Below are positions 16,860 to 26,145 of a stretch of 64,000 nucleotides of DNA, in pieces. The notes below the pieces were generated by a model that was not told the DNA's origin, made no database searches, and was given only the letters and a program-made list of their open reading frames with translations. A program made the translations under genes and the position numbers. Source of the DNA: JBEKCD01 sp050015055. GTDB taxonomy: Archaea; Thermoproteota; Bathyarchaeia; Bathyarchaeales; Bathycorpusculaceae. Positions within the stretch are counted from its first letter, which is position 1, and every line of letters starts with the position of its first letter. The DNA lies in contig JBEKCD010000018.1 of NCBI GenBank assembly GCA_050015055.1, positions 1-64,000 of the forward strand, in the 5' to 3' direction.

Positions 16860-17172
16860 ACGAAGATATTAAGATGTATGGAGCTATGTTCTATCTTCGC
16901 TCAGTAGCTCCCTCTTTCTTGCACTGAAAACCGGTGCTATCGTCTTCATAACTGAAGCCTCATCGTTAGATGTTTGGAGCTTCAGTTCCTTTAATGTTTT
17001 CATTCTTATTCGTCTTGAAGATAGCTTCGAGTTCTAACTCAATGCTTTTTCAGTTCCTCGTGATTGCACGAGACTGACCCTCGTTTTGAGGTGCTAAGAA
17101 AAAAGTGCCGACTTGGGAAGAAAATACTAGCGCGCGCGTTCTGTTGCAATAGGTGTGATGCATCAGCGACAG
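16860..17172. other. Intergenic region upstream of the CYTH gene
   Basis: About 310 bases with no convincing frame. It contains the CG tract TAGCGCGCGCGTT at 17128-17140, about 80 bases before the CYTH gene start. Confidence 0.4.
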
Positions 17173-17182
17173 TCTTTATAGG
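17173..17182 (+). promoter_or_regulatory. Likely TATA element of the CYTH gene
   Basis: CTTTATAGG lies about 30 bases upstream of the GTG start candidate at 17210. A transcript would begin near 17203, so the gene would be nearly leaderless from that GTG. Confidence 0.4.
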
Positions 17183-17209
17183 TTGACAGCCGGTTTACTT
17201 TTTGTCGTT

Positions 17210-17752
17210 GTGAAGGATGAAATGTTGCTCATAGAACTGAAGGCAAGATTAAACGGACTGGAAGGCGTCAGAAGTAATTTGCTGCAATCGGGTGCGCAAT
17301 GCTCAGGTAGTTTTCACCAAATTGACACCTGCTTTCGGGTTCCTAAAGGTAATCTCAAGATCAGAGAAACTGAGGGGCAAGCCAGTGCGGCCATCATTTT
17401 TTACGAAAGACCCAACATACCGCATATCAAGAAGAGCTATGTTATGTTAATTCAAGCCCAACCGGGAGACATAGCAAAGGAATTGCTAACTAAATTCCTT
17501 CCCACCAAGGTTATTGTGGAAAAGATTAGAGAAATCTACATTCTGAAAGAAACCAACGTACACTTGGATCAAGTAACTCGGTTGGGGAATTTCATAGGAC
17601 TTGAACAACCAACACCCGATGAAGCCAGCGAAATCGAGAAAAGCAGATCACTCCTTGCCGATCTTTGCATGAAACTCGGTGTAAAAGAAGAGGACTTGGA
17701 AGCACTCTCTTGCGCTGATCTTCTGTTAGCACAAGCAAGAGGATGCAGATAA
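17210..17752 (+). CDS. CYTH-domain protein, class IV adenylate cyclase/CyaB type
   Basis: The product of about 180 residues follows the CyaB-like CYTH pattern: IELKARL at the start (E-x-K form of the ExExK motif), GAQCSGSFHQIDTCFRVPKGNLKIRETEG, IIFYERPN, and later IREIYILKETNVHLDQVTRLGNFIGLE. CYTH proteins bind triphosphorylated substrates through a tunnel of charged residues; archaeal CyaB-type members may be cyclases or thiamine-triphosphatase-like, and the activity here is undetermined. The frame opens at TTG 17183, but the TATA position favours GTG 17210 or ATG 17222. A CG tract (17800-17805) lies 48 bases after the stop. Confidence 0.8.
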   Translation: MKDEMLLIELKARLNGLEGVRSNLLQSGAQCSGSFHQIDTCFRVPKGNLKIRETEGQASAAIIFYERPNIPHIKKSYVMLIQAQPGDIAKELLTKFLPTKVIVEKIREIYILKETNVHLDQVTRLGNFIGLEQPTPDEASEIEKSRSLLADLCMKLGVKEEDLEALSCADLLLAQARGCR

Positions 17753-17868
17753 GAAAGAGAGTTCCCTGGATCAGATTCCAAGAGGAGAATCCTTCTTGAG
17801 CGCGCACCTTTAGATTTAACTCTCATCTGTGACGACCCCTCATTCTTCTGCGTGTTTGTGATCAGCAA

Positions 17869-18921
17869 TTGGCCACAGCGACAGCTGGCAACAGCTTGGC
17901 AAGGAGTACACCGAATTGGTTAAAAGAACTGCATCGGGAAATGAATGTTATGGATCATTGGGAAACATGCCTAGAAAAAGACCTCGCAGATTGGTTGTTT
18001 AGTGGCGAACCATGGGTCACTTACCGCACTTTGACTGATCTTCTGGATACAGAGAAAGGCGACGGGAAAGTTTTAGTTGCGCGAAAAGGTGTTCTTGAAC
18101 ACAAACTCATCAGGAAAATTCTAGATAAGCGAAATCTAAGGGGTTACTGGGGTGTTCCGAAGGATATTCACACTTGGTGGCCCAAGAAGGATACGACTTT
18201 TTGGGTCTTAGGGATTCTAGGAGACTTCGGGTTGAGAGTCGAGGACGAAGAACTAGCTAGAGCGACTGAGTATGTTTTCAGTATCCAACAGGAGCGCGGT
18301 GCGTTCCTCGGGTTTGATCCTAGACTTCCTTACGATTGCCACACAGCGATTCTCACAGAGTCTATGGCAAAGCTCGGGCTTCTCTCGGATCGAAGAGTGC
18401 AGAGAGCCTATGATTGGCTTCTAGGAAGGCAAAGACATGACGGTGGATGGTGGTGTAAGAACACAGGTCAGGTTGGTGGACCACGCGAAAAGGAGCCGAG
18501 CTGCGCAATGGCCACGATGTTTGTGCTTGGAGCATTGGCTCAAAATCCCAGACTTCGAAACAGTGAAGTTGTCCGGAGAGGAGTTGATTTTCTTTTCGGA
18601 TGCTGGGAAAACAGGGGGAAGATAAAATACGCTGGCCATGATAGCCAAGTTGGAACTGATTGGGAGAAGCTGAAATACCCTTTCACAGACTACAAGATCT
18701 TGAAGTTTCTGGATGTTCTATCTCAGTTTGAGTACACCAAGCAAAGGCTCCAAGAATCAGAAATGGTAGACCTACTTCTCTCAAAACAAGACAGTAAAGG
18801 AAGGTTTACCCCTGAATCAATCGTCAAAGCCTGGTCTGATTTCGACTTTGGACAGAAAGATAAACCTTCAAGGTGGATCACACTTCTAGCTCTGCGCATA
18901 GCCAAGAGAATCTGCAGCTAG
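17869..18921 (+). CDS. Terpene-cyclase/prenyltransferase-like alpha-toroid protein
   Basis: This 350-residue protein has helical repeats of the squalene-hopene cyclase/prenyltransferase beta-subunit type. Marks are repeated W-rich turns: DLADWLFSGEPWVTYRTL, YDWLLGRQRHDGGWWCKN and LLSKQDSKGRF, each of the QW-like Q-x-x-D-G-x-W or similar kind. It lacks an obvious DxDD cyclase motif, so enzymatic cyclisation is doubtful; many archaeal relatives are annotated only as prenyltransferase-like. The true start may be TTG 17869, ATG 17941 or ATG 17950, since homology seems to begin near DHWETCLEKDLADW. A CG tract (18931-18938) follows its stop by 10 bases. Confidence 0.7.
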   Translation: MATATAGNSLARSTPNWLKELHREMNVMDHWETCLEKDLADWLFSGEPWVTYRTLTDLLDTEKGDGKVLVARKGVLEHKLIRKILDKRNLRGYWGVPKDIHTWWPKKDTTFWVLGILGDFGLRVEDEELARATEYVFSIQQERGAFLGFDPRLPYDCHTAILTESMAKLGLLSDRRVQRAYDWLLGRQRHDGGWWCKNTGQVGGPREKEPSCAMATMFVLGALAQNPRLRNSEVVRRGVDFLFGCWENRGKIKYAGHDSQVGTDWEKLKYPFTDYKILKFLDVLSQFEYTKQRLQESEMVDLLLSKQDSKGRFTPESIVKAWSDFDFGQKDKPSRWITLLALRIAKRICS

Positions 18922-19009
18922 ACCTTGCTACGCGCGCGAAGCAAATTTCCATATTCCTCGATTCCATGAACAGCAAAGTGCTGAGTGGGCCGCGCTAGTG
19001 TTTGTGTCG

Positions 19010-19024
19010 TTTTTTTTGGGGGGG
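19010..19024 (+). terminator. Poly-T run followed by poly-G
   Basis: Eight T residues are followed directly by seven G residues, about 90 bases after the toroid-protein stop. The T run fits an archaeal intrinsic terminator. The G run is unusual and may slip during replication. Confidence 0.45.
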
Positions 19025-19122
19025 TTACTTTTGATATTGATTCTGTGTTCATAAGTGTTTAATCGAAAGAAAGACCTTCAAGACAACGTGACGTGAGGCG
19101 CGTGTAGTGGCTAGTATGAAGC

Positions 19123-22100
19123 GTGATTTGCATGGTTGATTCTGTTGTTCAGTCACATGCAGAGATAGTTGTCGATTCCACGGAGAAGTCGAAGATTCGT
19201 GTCTTGCATGTTGACGATGAGCCTGCTTTGCTGAAGGTTGCGAAGCAATGTTTGGAAATGCAGGGTCCATTCCATGTGGACACCGCAAATTCAGTTGAGG
19301 AAGCGTTGTCGAAGCTTGAGAAGGAACGGTATGACGCGGTCGTTTCGGATTATCAGATGCCTGGGAAAGACGGTCTGGAATTTCTGAAAGAGCTAAGAGA
19401 AAATGGAAACAAGACCCCCTTCATCATTTTCACTGGAAAGGGCAGAGAGGAAGTCGCAATAAAAGCGCTTAACCTGGGAGCCAACCAGTACCTTAACAAA
19501 ACAGGAGAAACTGAGACTGTTTACACGGAACTGTCCCACTCCATAACAGAACTGGCTAAAACCGAGAAAACAGAAGAGGCTTTGAGACAATCCGAGGAGG
19601 AATACAGGGACTTGTTTGAAAACGCTATGGACGCGATACTTACATTGGACTTGAAAGGAAGCATTACAGCAGTAAACAATTCCGTGTTACGTCTTGGCTA
19701 CAGGAAAGAGGATTTGGTCGGAAAGAATTTTCTCGATTTTGTTTCCAAGGAATACTGGCCGGCAGTCATGAGGGATTTCTCAAAGGTAACTCAAGGAGAG
19801 CCTGCCAAGAATGAAATCGAACTAGTCGTCCCTACAGGAAAGATTATTGGGGAATACTATGCGCGTGCCACGGTAAAGGAAAACAACGTTGCTGGAGTGC
19901 AAATAAGTATAAGAGATGTGACTGAACGCAAGAAAAGCGAGGAGTTGCTAAGAGAGTCTGAGGAAAGGTTTAGGGGCTTGTTCGAAAGCATACAAGACCC
20001 TGTGGGCATCTTCGTTGGAAGAGAAGGTCGCCTCATAGACTATAACACGGCACTTGAGGAATTGTCTGGATACACTGATGAAGAACTGAAAGGCAAAGTG
20101 TTCTTGGATTTTGTTCACCCTGACCATCGCGATATGGTTCTGGAGAAATATCGAACAGAATATTCAGAAGACGAATTTCCCCTGATCTACGAAATAAGGG
20201 GAGTGAACAAGAAAGGAGAATCCATTCCGCTTGAGCTCAGCATTAGCAGGTATAGAAAGAAAGGCAAGGTCATCGGCATAGAGGTAATACATAGAGACCT
20301 AACTGAACGCAAGAAGGCAGAGGAAGCAGTCAAGGAATCAGAGGCGAAATATCGTATGCTGGTGGAACAGTCACTGCAGGGAATCGTCATTGCCCAAGGC
20401 TTCCCTCCCCGCTTGGTTTTTGCTAATTCTGCAATGGCTACAATCACAGGTTATTCTCCTGATGAGCTTACTTCTCTTTCGCCGAAGCAAATCGAAGATC
20501 TGATACACCTCGACGATAGAGCGCTCTTCTTTGGTTGTTTCATGGATCGACTACAAGAAAAATCGATACCCTCACGCTATGAATTCCGTGCGTTCCGAAA
20601 AGATGGTGCCGTAATCCTGCTGGAAATATCTTCAAGCCGCATTGAATACAATGGACAACCAGCCGTACAAGCAGCATTCATAGACATCACTGAACGCAAA
20701 CAAATGGAAGAAGAAGAGAAATTGAGGGCGAGCGAGGAGAAACACAGAGAACTGGCCAACTCGTTGCCAGAGATTGTTTTTGAAATGGATAGCCAAGGTA
20801 AACTCACGTTTGCCAATGAAAAAGCCTATGAGATCTCTGGCCATACTCGGGAAGACTTCGCGAAAGGCCTGAATGCCCTCGAGTTTATTGTTCCGCAGGA
20901 TCGAGAAAAAGCAAGAAATAATATAGAAAAAACGTTTAGGGGAGAGCACAAAGGCCCTAATGAATATACGTTTCAGAAGAAAAATGGCAGTACATTTCCT
21001 GTTGCCATACACTCCAGCCCTATTCTCCGTGGAGACAGAACCATTGGTGTGAGAGGCATTATCATAGATGTCACTGAACGGAAGAAGATTGAGAAAGCCC
21101 TAAGGGAGAGTGACCGAAGATTACGTGCCGTCTTTGATCAGACTTATGAGTTCATCGGCCTCATGACACCTGATGGGATGCTGATTGAAGCGAATAGAAC
21201 GGCGATGAAATTCGCAGGCGTCAACGAATCTGAGGTTCTGGGCAAGCCTTTCTGGTTAACGCCATGGTGGACTCATTCGCAACAAGCTCAGGAAAGGCTT
21301 CGTGAAGCGATAAGAAAGGCGTCTCAGGGAGAGTTTGACCGCTTTGAGACCACGCACCTTGACAAAGATGGGCAGCTTCACTACGTGGATTTTTCACTCA
21401 AACCAGTCAACGACGAAACAGGAACAGTTCGATACTTGGTCCCTGAAGGTCGAGATATCACTGAGCGCAAGAAGATGGAAGACAAACTCGAGGTTTATTC
21501 TAAGCACTTGGAGGAACTGGTCAAACAGAGAACTGAAGACCTCATGGCAACGCAAGAGGAATTGAAGCAAAGCGAGCAGAAACTGCGAAGCGTGGTTTGT
21601 GGCTCGCCTATTCCTGCATTCTTCATCAGTAAGGATCATAAGGTTGTCTATTGGAATGTGGCGCTTGAGAAATATAGTGGGCTCAAGGTTGAAGAAATAC
21701 TGGGCACAGACCAGCATTGGAAAGCCTTCTACGACGAGAAGAGACCTTGTTTGGCTGATCTGGTGGTAGATGAAGCCATAGAGCGGATTCCTGAATGGCA
21801 TTCTGGGAAGTACAAGAAGTCGGAACTCGTGGAAGGAGGATATGAAGCCACGGACTTTTTCCCATCACTAGGCAAAAAGGGAAAATGGCTGTATTTCACC
21901 GCAGTGGCCATCAGGGATTCCAAAGAAAACGTGATCGGTGGCTTGGAAACGCTTGAAGACATCACAGACCGCAGAAATGCAGAAGAAGTACTGAGGGAGT
22001 CGGAAGCGAAATACCGCGCGTTAGTCGAAGAGATGCCTGAGGTCATCTACACCATTTCAGCTGAAGATGCAACCATAACATCACTGAATCCCGCGTTCGA

Positions 22101-23442
22101 AAAGCTCACGGGCTGGGAACGGTCAGAGTGGATTGGAAAATCCTTTGAGGAACTTATTCATCCAGATGATCTGCCGCTCGCTATGGAAACCTTCCAAAAG
22201 ACGATACGTGGAGAGACCTTGCCACCGTACGAGCTGCGCGTTCTATCAAGATCTGGCGAATGCCTTGTAGGAGAGTTCACCAGCAAGCCTCAAGTTGAGA
22301 GAGGAAAGATAGTAGGAGAATTTGGGATCGTCCGTGACATAACTGAACGCAAGAAGGCAGACAGAGCTTTTTTGGAGAACCGGGAAAAATTCGAGGGTCT
22401 GTTTATGCATAGTCCTGAAGCTGCAGTTTATCTTGGGCCAGACTTTGGCATATTGGACATCAACCCCCGCTTTAAGGAGTTCTTCGCGTACGATCTTGCC
22501 GAAATCAGAGGCAGACATATCGATGATGTGGTAGTTCCAGAGGGGAAAATAGAGGATGCAAAAATGCTGAATGAAAAGGCTGTTCAGGGGTACGTCTACC
22601 ACAATACTGTCAGAAGAAGGAAAAATGGGTCATTAGTTCCTGTTTCCATATCTGCTGCGCCGATAGTTGTTGGGGGTCGACTTGTAGGCTATGTGGGGAT
22701 GTATAAGGACATTTCTGAGTTAAAGAATGCCGAGAAAAAGTTGGAAACGATGAATGAGAAGTTGCGAGTTGTGGGCGGACTAACGAGACATGATGTCAGG
22801 AACAAGCTTTCAGCAATCACAGGAAATATCTATTTGGGCAAGAAGAAACTGGCGGATCATCCTGAAGTCCTCCAGAGTTTCAAGGATATGGATTCAGCTT
22901 GTGAACAGATCGTAAGGATCTTCGAGTTTGCCAAGGATTATGAGAGGCTCGGTGTTGAAGAGCTGACTTATGTTGACATGGAGAAAATCGTGGATGAAGC
23001 AGTTTCGCTGTTCCCGAACTTGCTTGGCATAAGAATATCGAACGGCTGCCGTGGATTAGTGGTTTTAGCCGATTCGCTACTCAGGCAACTCTTCTACAAT
23101 TTGATAGACAACACGTTGAAATACGGTGGAAAAGCCACTCAAATCAGAATACACTACAATATCGCAGACAAAAACCAGTTGCGACTTTTCTACGAAGATA
23201 ATGGTGTTGGCATACAGTCTGATGAAAAGCGGAAGCTCTTTCGCGAAGGTCACACGACAGGCAAAGGCTCAGGCTACGGGCTTTACCTGATAGGGAAAAT
23301 GATGGAAGTCTACGGCTGGACCATGCAAGAAACCGGCACGCCAGGTGAGGGTGCACATTTCATCATAACAATGCCAAAGACAAACCCGAGCGGAAAAGAA
23401 AACTATCTTGTAACTGCGCAAAGCGCGCGCCAAGAGCAATGA
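19123..23442 (+). CDS. Giant cytosolic hybrid: receiver domain, eight PAS domains, histidine kinase
   Basis: The 1439-residue protein starts with a response-regulator receiver (about 25-140; acidic DD near 31, phospho-acceptor D76 in VVSDYQMPGKDG). Eight PAS/PAC repeats follow, each closed by a variant of DITERKKxEE. Residues from about 1200 form a histidine kinase: H-box TRHDVRNKL (His about 1223), N-box DNTLKYGG, G1 EDNGVGI and G2 GKGSGYGLYL. A coiled coil (LEVYSKHLEELVKQRTEDL) lies between PAS repeats. There is no TM segment, so it senses internal signals. Start ATG 19132 or GTG 19123. The last codons contain the CG tract 23423-23430, so the natural stop may have been displaced. No partner regulator is adjacent. 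Confidence 0.93.
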   Translation: MICMVDSVVQSHAEIVVDSTEKSKIRVLHVDDEPALLKVAKQCLEMQGPFHVDTANSVEEALSKLEKERYDAVVSDYQMPGKDGLEFLKELRENGNKTPFIIFTGKGREEVAIKALNLGANQYLNKTGETETVYTELSHSITELAKTEKTEEALRQSEEEYRDLFENAMDAILTLDLKGSITAVNNSVLRLGYRKEDLVGKNFLDFVSKEYWPAVMRDFSKVTQGEPAKNEIELVVPTGKIIGEYYARATVKENNVAGVQISIRDVTERKKSEELLRESEERFRGLFESIQDPVGIFVGREGRLIDYNTALEELSGYTDEELKGKVFLDFVHPDHRDMVLEKYRTEYSEDEFPLIYEIRGVNKKGESIPLELSISRYRKKGKVIGIEVIHRDLTERKKAEEAVKESEAKYRMLVEQSLQGIVIAQGFPPRLVFANSAMATITGYSPDELTSLSPKQIEDLIHLDDRALFFGCFMDRLQEKSIPSRYEFRAFRKDGAVILLEISSSRIEYNGQPAVQAAFIDITERKQMEEEEKLRASEEKHRELANSLPEIVFEMDSQGKLTFANEKAYEISGHTREDFAKGLNALEFIVPQDREKARNNIEKTFRGEHKGPNEYTFQKKNGSTFPVAIHSSPILRGDRTIGVRGIIIDVTERKKIEKALRESDRRLRAVFDQTYEFIGLMTPDGMLIEANRTAMKFAGVNESEVLGKPFWLTPWWTHSQQAQERLREAIRKASQGEFDRFETTHLDKDGQLHYVDFSLKPVNDETGTVRYLVPEGRDITERKKMEDKLEVYSKHLEELVKQRTEDLMATQEELKQSEQKLRSVVCGSPIPAFFISKDHKVVYWNVALEKYSGLKVEEILGTDQHWKAFYDEKRPCLADLVVDEAIERIPEWHSGKYKKSELVEGGYEATDFFPSLGKKGKWLYFTAVAIRDSKENVIGGLETLEDITDRRNAEEVLRESEAKYRALVEEMPEVIYTISAEDATITSLNPAFEKLTGWERSEWIGKSFEELIHPDDLPLAMETFQKTIRGETLPPYELRVLSRSGECLVGEFTSKPQVERGKIVGEFGIVRDITERKKADRAFLENREKFEGLFMHSPEAAVYLGPDFGILDINPRFKEFFAYDLAEIRGRHIDDVVVPEGKIEDAKMLNEKAVQGYVYHNTVRRRKNGSLVPVSISAAPIVVGGRLVGYVGMYKDISELKNAEKKLETMNEKLRVVGGLTRHDVRNKLSAITGNIYLGKKKLADHPEVLQSFKDMDSACEQIVRIFEFAKDYERLGVEELTYVDMEKIVDEAVSLFPNLLGIRISNGCRGLVVLADSLLRQLFYNLIDNTLKYGGKATQIRIHYNIADKNQLRLFYEDNGVGIQSDEKRKLFREGHTTGKGSGYGLYLIGKMMEVYGWTMQETGTPGEGAHFIITMPKTNPSGKENYLVTAQSARQEQ

Positions 23443-23491
23443 TTTCGGGATTAATCTATGAAGTAGCACGCGCACGAAATAGAAGATCGGC

Positions 23492-23502
23492 AATTATAAA
23501 AG
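23492..23502 (+). promoter_or_regulatory. Likely TATA element of the RimJ-like gene
   Basis: AATTATAAAAG lies about 42 bases upstream of the TTG start at 23539. A GGTGGT stretch at 23527-23532 can act as ribosome binding site. Confidence 0.45.
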
Positions 23503-23538
23503 AAAGGTCGAATTCTGAGAGTTTCATGGTGGTAGAAA

Positions 23539-24105
23539 TTGCTCGAAGGTAGAAATGTCCGACTCAAGGTTATGGAGAAAGAAGACTTGGATTTTTTTGT
23601 GGAATGTCATAACGATGTAGCCTATTACGGTGAAGATGGCCCGATTGTGACGCAGATGTCTAGAGTTGAGGCAGAGAAACGGTTTGAAAATCCTCCCCCC
23701 TTAGCGATGCTTACTGAACGAGGTCGGTTCGTGATCGAGAAGAAAGATGCAACAAGGATCGGTTTCATCGCGCACTATTTTGTCCTGCCCTCTAGATTTA
23801 TGGAAATTGGTTATGACATAATTCCTAACGAGAGGAGGAAAGGCTATGGAACTGAAGCAGTCGAAATCATGGTGGATTATCTATTCCTTTCCAAAGATAC
23901 TGCTCGGATTCAAGCAGTTACCAATGTGGGAAACAAGGCATCCCAAAGGGTTCGTGAAAAAGCTGGTTTCAAAAAAGAAGGAACACTACGAAAAGTAGGT
24001 CATGTTAGAGGAGAACCAACTGACGCTTACATCTATAGCATCCTACGGGAGGAATGGAAAGAACCTATGATGTTGACAAAAACAGAAAAAAAGAAGCGGA
24101 CTTGA
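23539..24105 (+). CDS. RimJ/RimL-type GNAT acetyltransferase
   Basis: The 188-residue GNAT protein begins MLEGRNVRLKVMEKEDLDFF, the standard opening of the RimJ/RimL branch, which supports the TTG start. The acetyl-CoA loop is NERRKGYGTEAVEIMVDYLF, and the C-terminal pattern TNVGNKASQRVREKAGFKKEG is typical. These enzymes acetylate ribosomal protein N-termini or small amines; the target is unknown. It ends with a basic tail (KTEKKKRT). It is a single gene after the giant kinase. Confidence 0.88.
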   Translation: MLEGRNVRLKVMEKEDLDFFVECHNDVAYYGEDGPIVTQMSRVEAEKRFENPPPLAMLTERGRFVIEKKDATRIGFIAHYFVLPSRFMEIGYDIIPNERRKGYGTEAVEIMVDYLFLSKDTARIQAVTNVGNKASQRVREKAGFKKEGTLRKVGHVRGEPTDAYIYSILREEWKEPMMLTKTEKKKRT

Positions 24106-24391
24106 TTGACAATTTCAGATGCCTCAATTAGCTAACGCACGCTGCAAAAAGTTAAGTCTTCTAGAAACAGAATGAAACAAGAGAAGCCCAAATAGAAAGA
24201 AAACCTGTTGATAAGGTAAATGAAAGAAAACATTAAGTTCTGGGCTATAGACTCGAATAATATTTCTGACAGGCTCAGGTTGTGCTGGGGACATCTTCAG
24301 GAGTGGGAACATCTGCAAATCGTCGAAAGAAGTAAAGATTAGCTGGAAAGAACTAATAGGTCATTCACACCAACGACATTTATCGCATACC
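24106..24391. other. Intergenic region between two GNAT genes
   Basis: About 285 bases with only short, unconvincing frames. It ends with the CG tract at 24391-24397, which directly precedes the truncated GNAT gene. Confidence 0.4.
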
Positions 24392-24397
24392 GCGCGC

Positions 24398-24792
24398 TAA
24401 CCCCTGTAGGCATGATAGAATTCATTCCATATGAGCTAATGAAAAAGATTGGGCTGTGCCCCTGCAGGGCGGATCCAGAGAAGAGGAAGGTAAAAAGCAG
24501 ATATGCTCTCAGAAAAGAGTTCGAAGATTTTTTATTTATATCGTGCCTATGGGTAGATAAGGATCATCAAGGCAAGGGTGTTGGAAAGGCTCTTTTAGAC
24601 CACTTTCTTAACAGCGACGTATTCAAGAATTCTGATGGTGCGTTAGTCTACATTTTAGAGAAAGACGCAAGATGGGATAAATACATTCATTGGCCTGCAG
24701 GACCTAAAGAGTTCTATCTTGAAGCTGGATTCACGATTAAGAAGACGCTTGATGCGCCAGTTGGATATCTGCTGTATAGCAGAAACACATAA
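24398..24792 (+). pseudogene. 5'-truncated GNAT acetyltransferase
   Basis: The frame encodes 126 residues from ATG 24412, and the similarity seems to extend a few codons upstream (TPVG-MIEFIPYELM) to the CG tract. It has a Cys motif GLCPCRAD, then a GNAT core CLWVDKDHQGKGVGKALLDHF and the end WPAGPKEFYLEAGFTIKK. The usual first 40-60 residues with strands 1 and 2 of the fold are missing. It is either a decayed gene or a short form translated from the internal ATG. Confidence 0.6.
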
Positions 24793-25043
24793 TATTGAAT
24801 CTTATGCGACATTTTCCCGGGGTCTTACTGGCTGCCAGCATACGTTGGTCTGACGCGCATACTGAGCCACGTACTGAAGCACTTCTTAATACAGGAGGAT
24901 GCTACGCCCAGCAAGCAATCAGCGTAGAATGAGTGACAGAACCTGACGCTCTAGTTGAAAGCCGACAACGAAACAACGCTGAAAAGAAGGAGACTCGCTA
25001 TGTAAAGTAATTCAGTTGGTAATACTAAGGCCAAGTCCATCCG
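24793..25043. other. Intergenic region, no gene seen
   Basis: About 250 bases between convergent genes. I see no frame longer than a few tens of codons and no clear structure. Confidence 0.4.
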
Positions 25044-25754
25044 TTAGAGAAGCTCTTCAGGATGATCAATCCACGTGTAATTCTCTTCTCGTAGAAGGCT
25101 GACCGTCTGGTTCCAGAGTCTGGACAATTTGCTTGTTTCGGGCTGTTTCAGAATGCTCTCCAGGTTTATTTCGAGTTTCTCCGGCTTTTTCCGAAGTGAC
25201 TGAAATTCCTTGAGAGCCCACTGGAGTCTCGGAGACCACAAATGGTTGAAGTTAAACAACAATCGGATCAGTTCCTGAACGGCAAGTGCAGTATAGATTC
25301 TTGCTCCCCACGGATTTTCGTGTTCAAGGCAGCTCCATGAACTCAGAGTGTTTCCCCAATACGCATTGTAATACCGTTTTAACCTGTCTACTCTTGAAGC
25401 CTCATCATATGCGGTGATTTCGTTCAGAACCTGTTGAAGAATGCGAATCTTGTCAAGCAAGACAATGGATTTCTGATAGTTCCAGTGATCCTCATCCTTA
25501 TCAGAATCCTTGATCTGTCGGAGCATGTTGACCGTGGTGAAGATCAAGTCATGCTTTTCAGTATGAACAATCTTCTGAGAATTCCTCGCAAGTTCAGCAT
25601 ATTTGTCTTCGGTCACAACTACTTCGAGATCAACATCGGAGTGTTTGTCATCATAGCCCTTCACGGTAGATCCAACTTGAATAATTCCCAGAACCTTCTC
25701 ATCGTTGCCGTACTCGCTCAACAGTCTGTCGATTAGCTCTTTCCGCGAATCCAA
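25044..25754 (-). CDS. Nucleotidyltransferase-fold protein with helical C-terminal domain
   Basis: The product has a polymerase-beta-type nucleotidyltransferase motif: GST near residue 23 and the metal-binding SDVDLEVVV. A helical domain of about 130 residues follows (ENPWGARIYTALAVQELIRLLF), a layout seen in aminoglycoside-nucleotidyltransferase-like and DUF4037-like proteins. The substrate is unknown. The longest frame starts at TTG 25769, but GGAGG lies inside its first codons, six bases before a second TTG at 25754, so I take 25754 as the start. It is a single gene without an obvious toxin-antitoxin HEPN partner nearby. Confidence 0.78.
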   Translation of the reverse strand: MDSRKELIDRLLSEYGNDEKVLGIIQVGSTVKGYDDKHSDVDLEVVVTEDKYAELARNSQKIVHTEKHDLIFTTVNMLRQIKDSDKDEDHWNYQKSIVLLDKIRILQQVLNEITAYDEASRVDRLKRYYNAYWGNTLSSWSCLEHENPWGARIYTALAVQELIRLLFNFNHLWSPRLQWALKEFQSLRKKPEKLEINLESILKQPETSKLSRLWNQTVSLLREENYTWIDHPEELL

Positions 25755-25860
25755 TTTGACCCTCCGCAATTTGAACTATGGATTTCTGATGCTCTATTAA
25801 ATCTTCAGGCATGTCCTAAATAATGCACCTCCTTGGGAGATTTACAAAAACCGATTCCAA

Positions 25861-26034
25861 ATGCAATTTCCAGGTCACCTGCCCAAAAAACAGGTGTATG
25901 GAAAAGGCTACAACCTAGACATAACAGTCTGCCGACTAAACTGCTACATGTACATCGAAACCACCAACGTGACGGCCCACGGCAACTCAACAACCATCGC
26001 GTCTCAAGAAGTCGCTCTACCAGCCGCAGGATGA
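25861..26034 (+). pseudogene. Remnant of a CARDB-like surface protein domain
   Basis: A frame of 57 codons contains GKGYNLDITVCRLNCY and NVTAHGNSTTIASQEV, which resembles one beta-sandwich CARDB-type repeat of archaeal surface proteins (G-Y-N-x-x-I-T-V ... F-N-V-T-A-Y-A-N). There is no signal peptide or anchor, and the frame ends where such domains usually continue with a Thr-rich strand. It is most likely a leftover piece of a larger gene. Confidence 0.5.
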
Positions 26035-26134
26035 ACATTCTCTCACCAACATCCTTAGTACGCGTATACTTGCATGACGCATTGTTTCAGTAGTTTTATT
26101 AATTGGTGACTACTAGAATGAGAAATGGAGAGAG

Positions 26135-26140
26135 GGAGGT
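26135..26140 (+). promoter_or_regulatory. Ribosome binding site of the dockerin surface protein gene
   Basis: GGAGGT stands five bases before ATG 26146. It decides the start against the in-frame ATG at 26125, which would place the site inside the gene. Confidence 0.7.
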
Positions 26141-26145
26141 CGTGG

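Noticed and set aside
19010..19024. T8G7 run as a G-quadruplex
   Set aside because: A single G7 run with no further G tracts close by cannot form a classic intramolecular quadruplex.
24124..24318. Minus-strand frame of 64 codons
   Set aside because: No ribosome binding site, no family resemblance and remnant-rich surroundings; probably chance.
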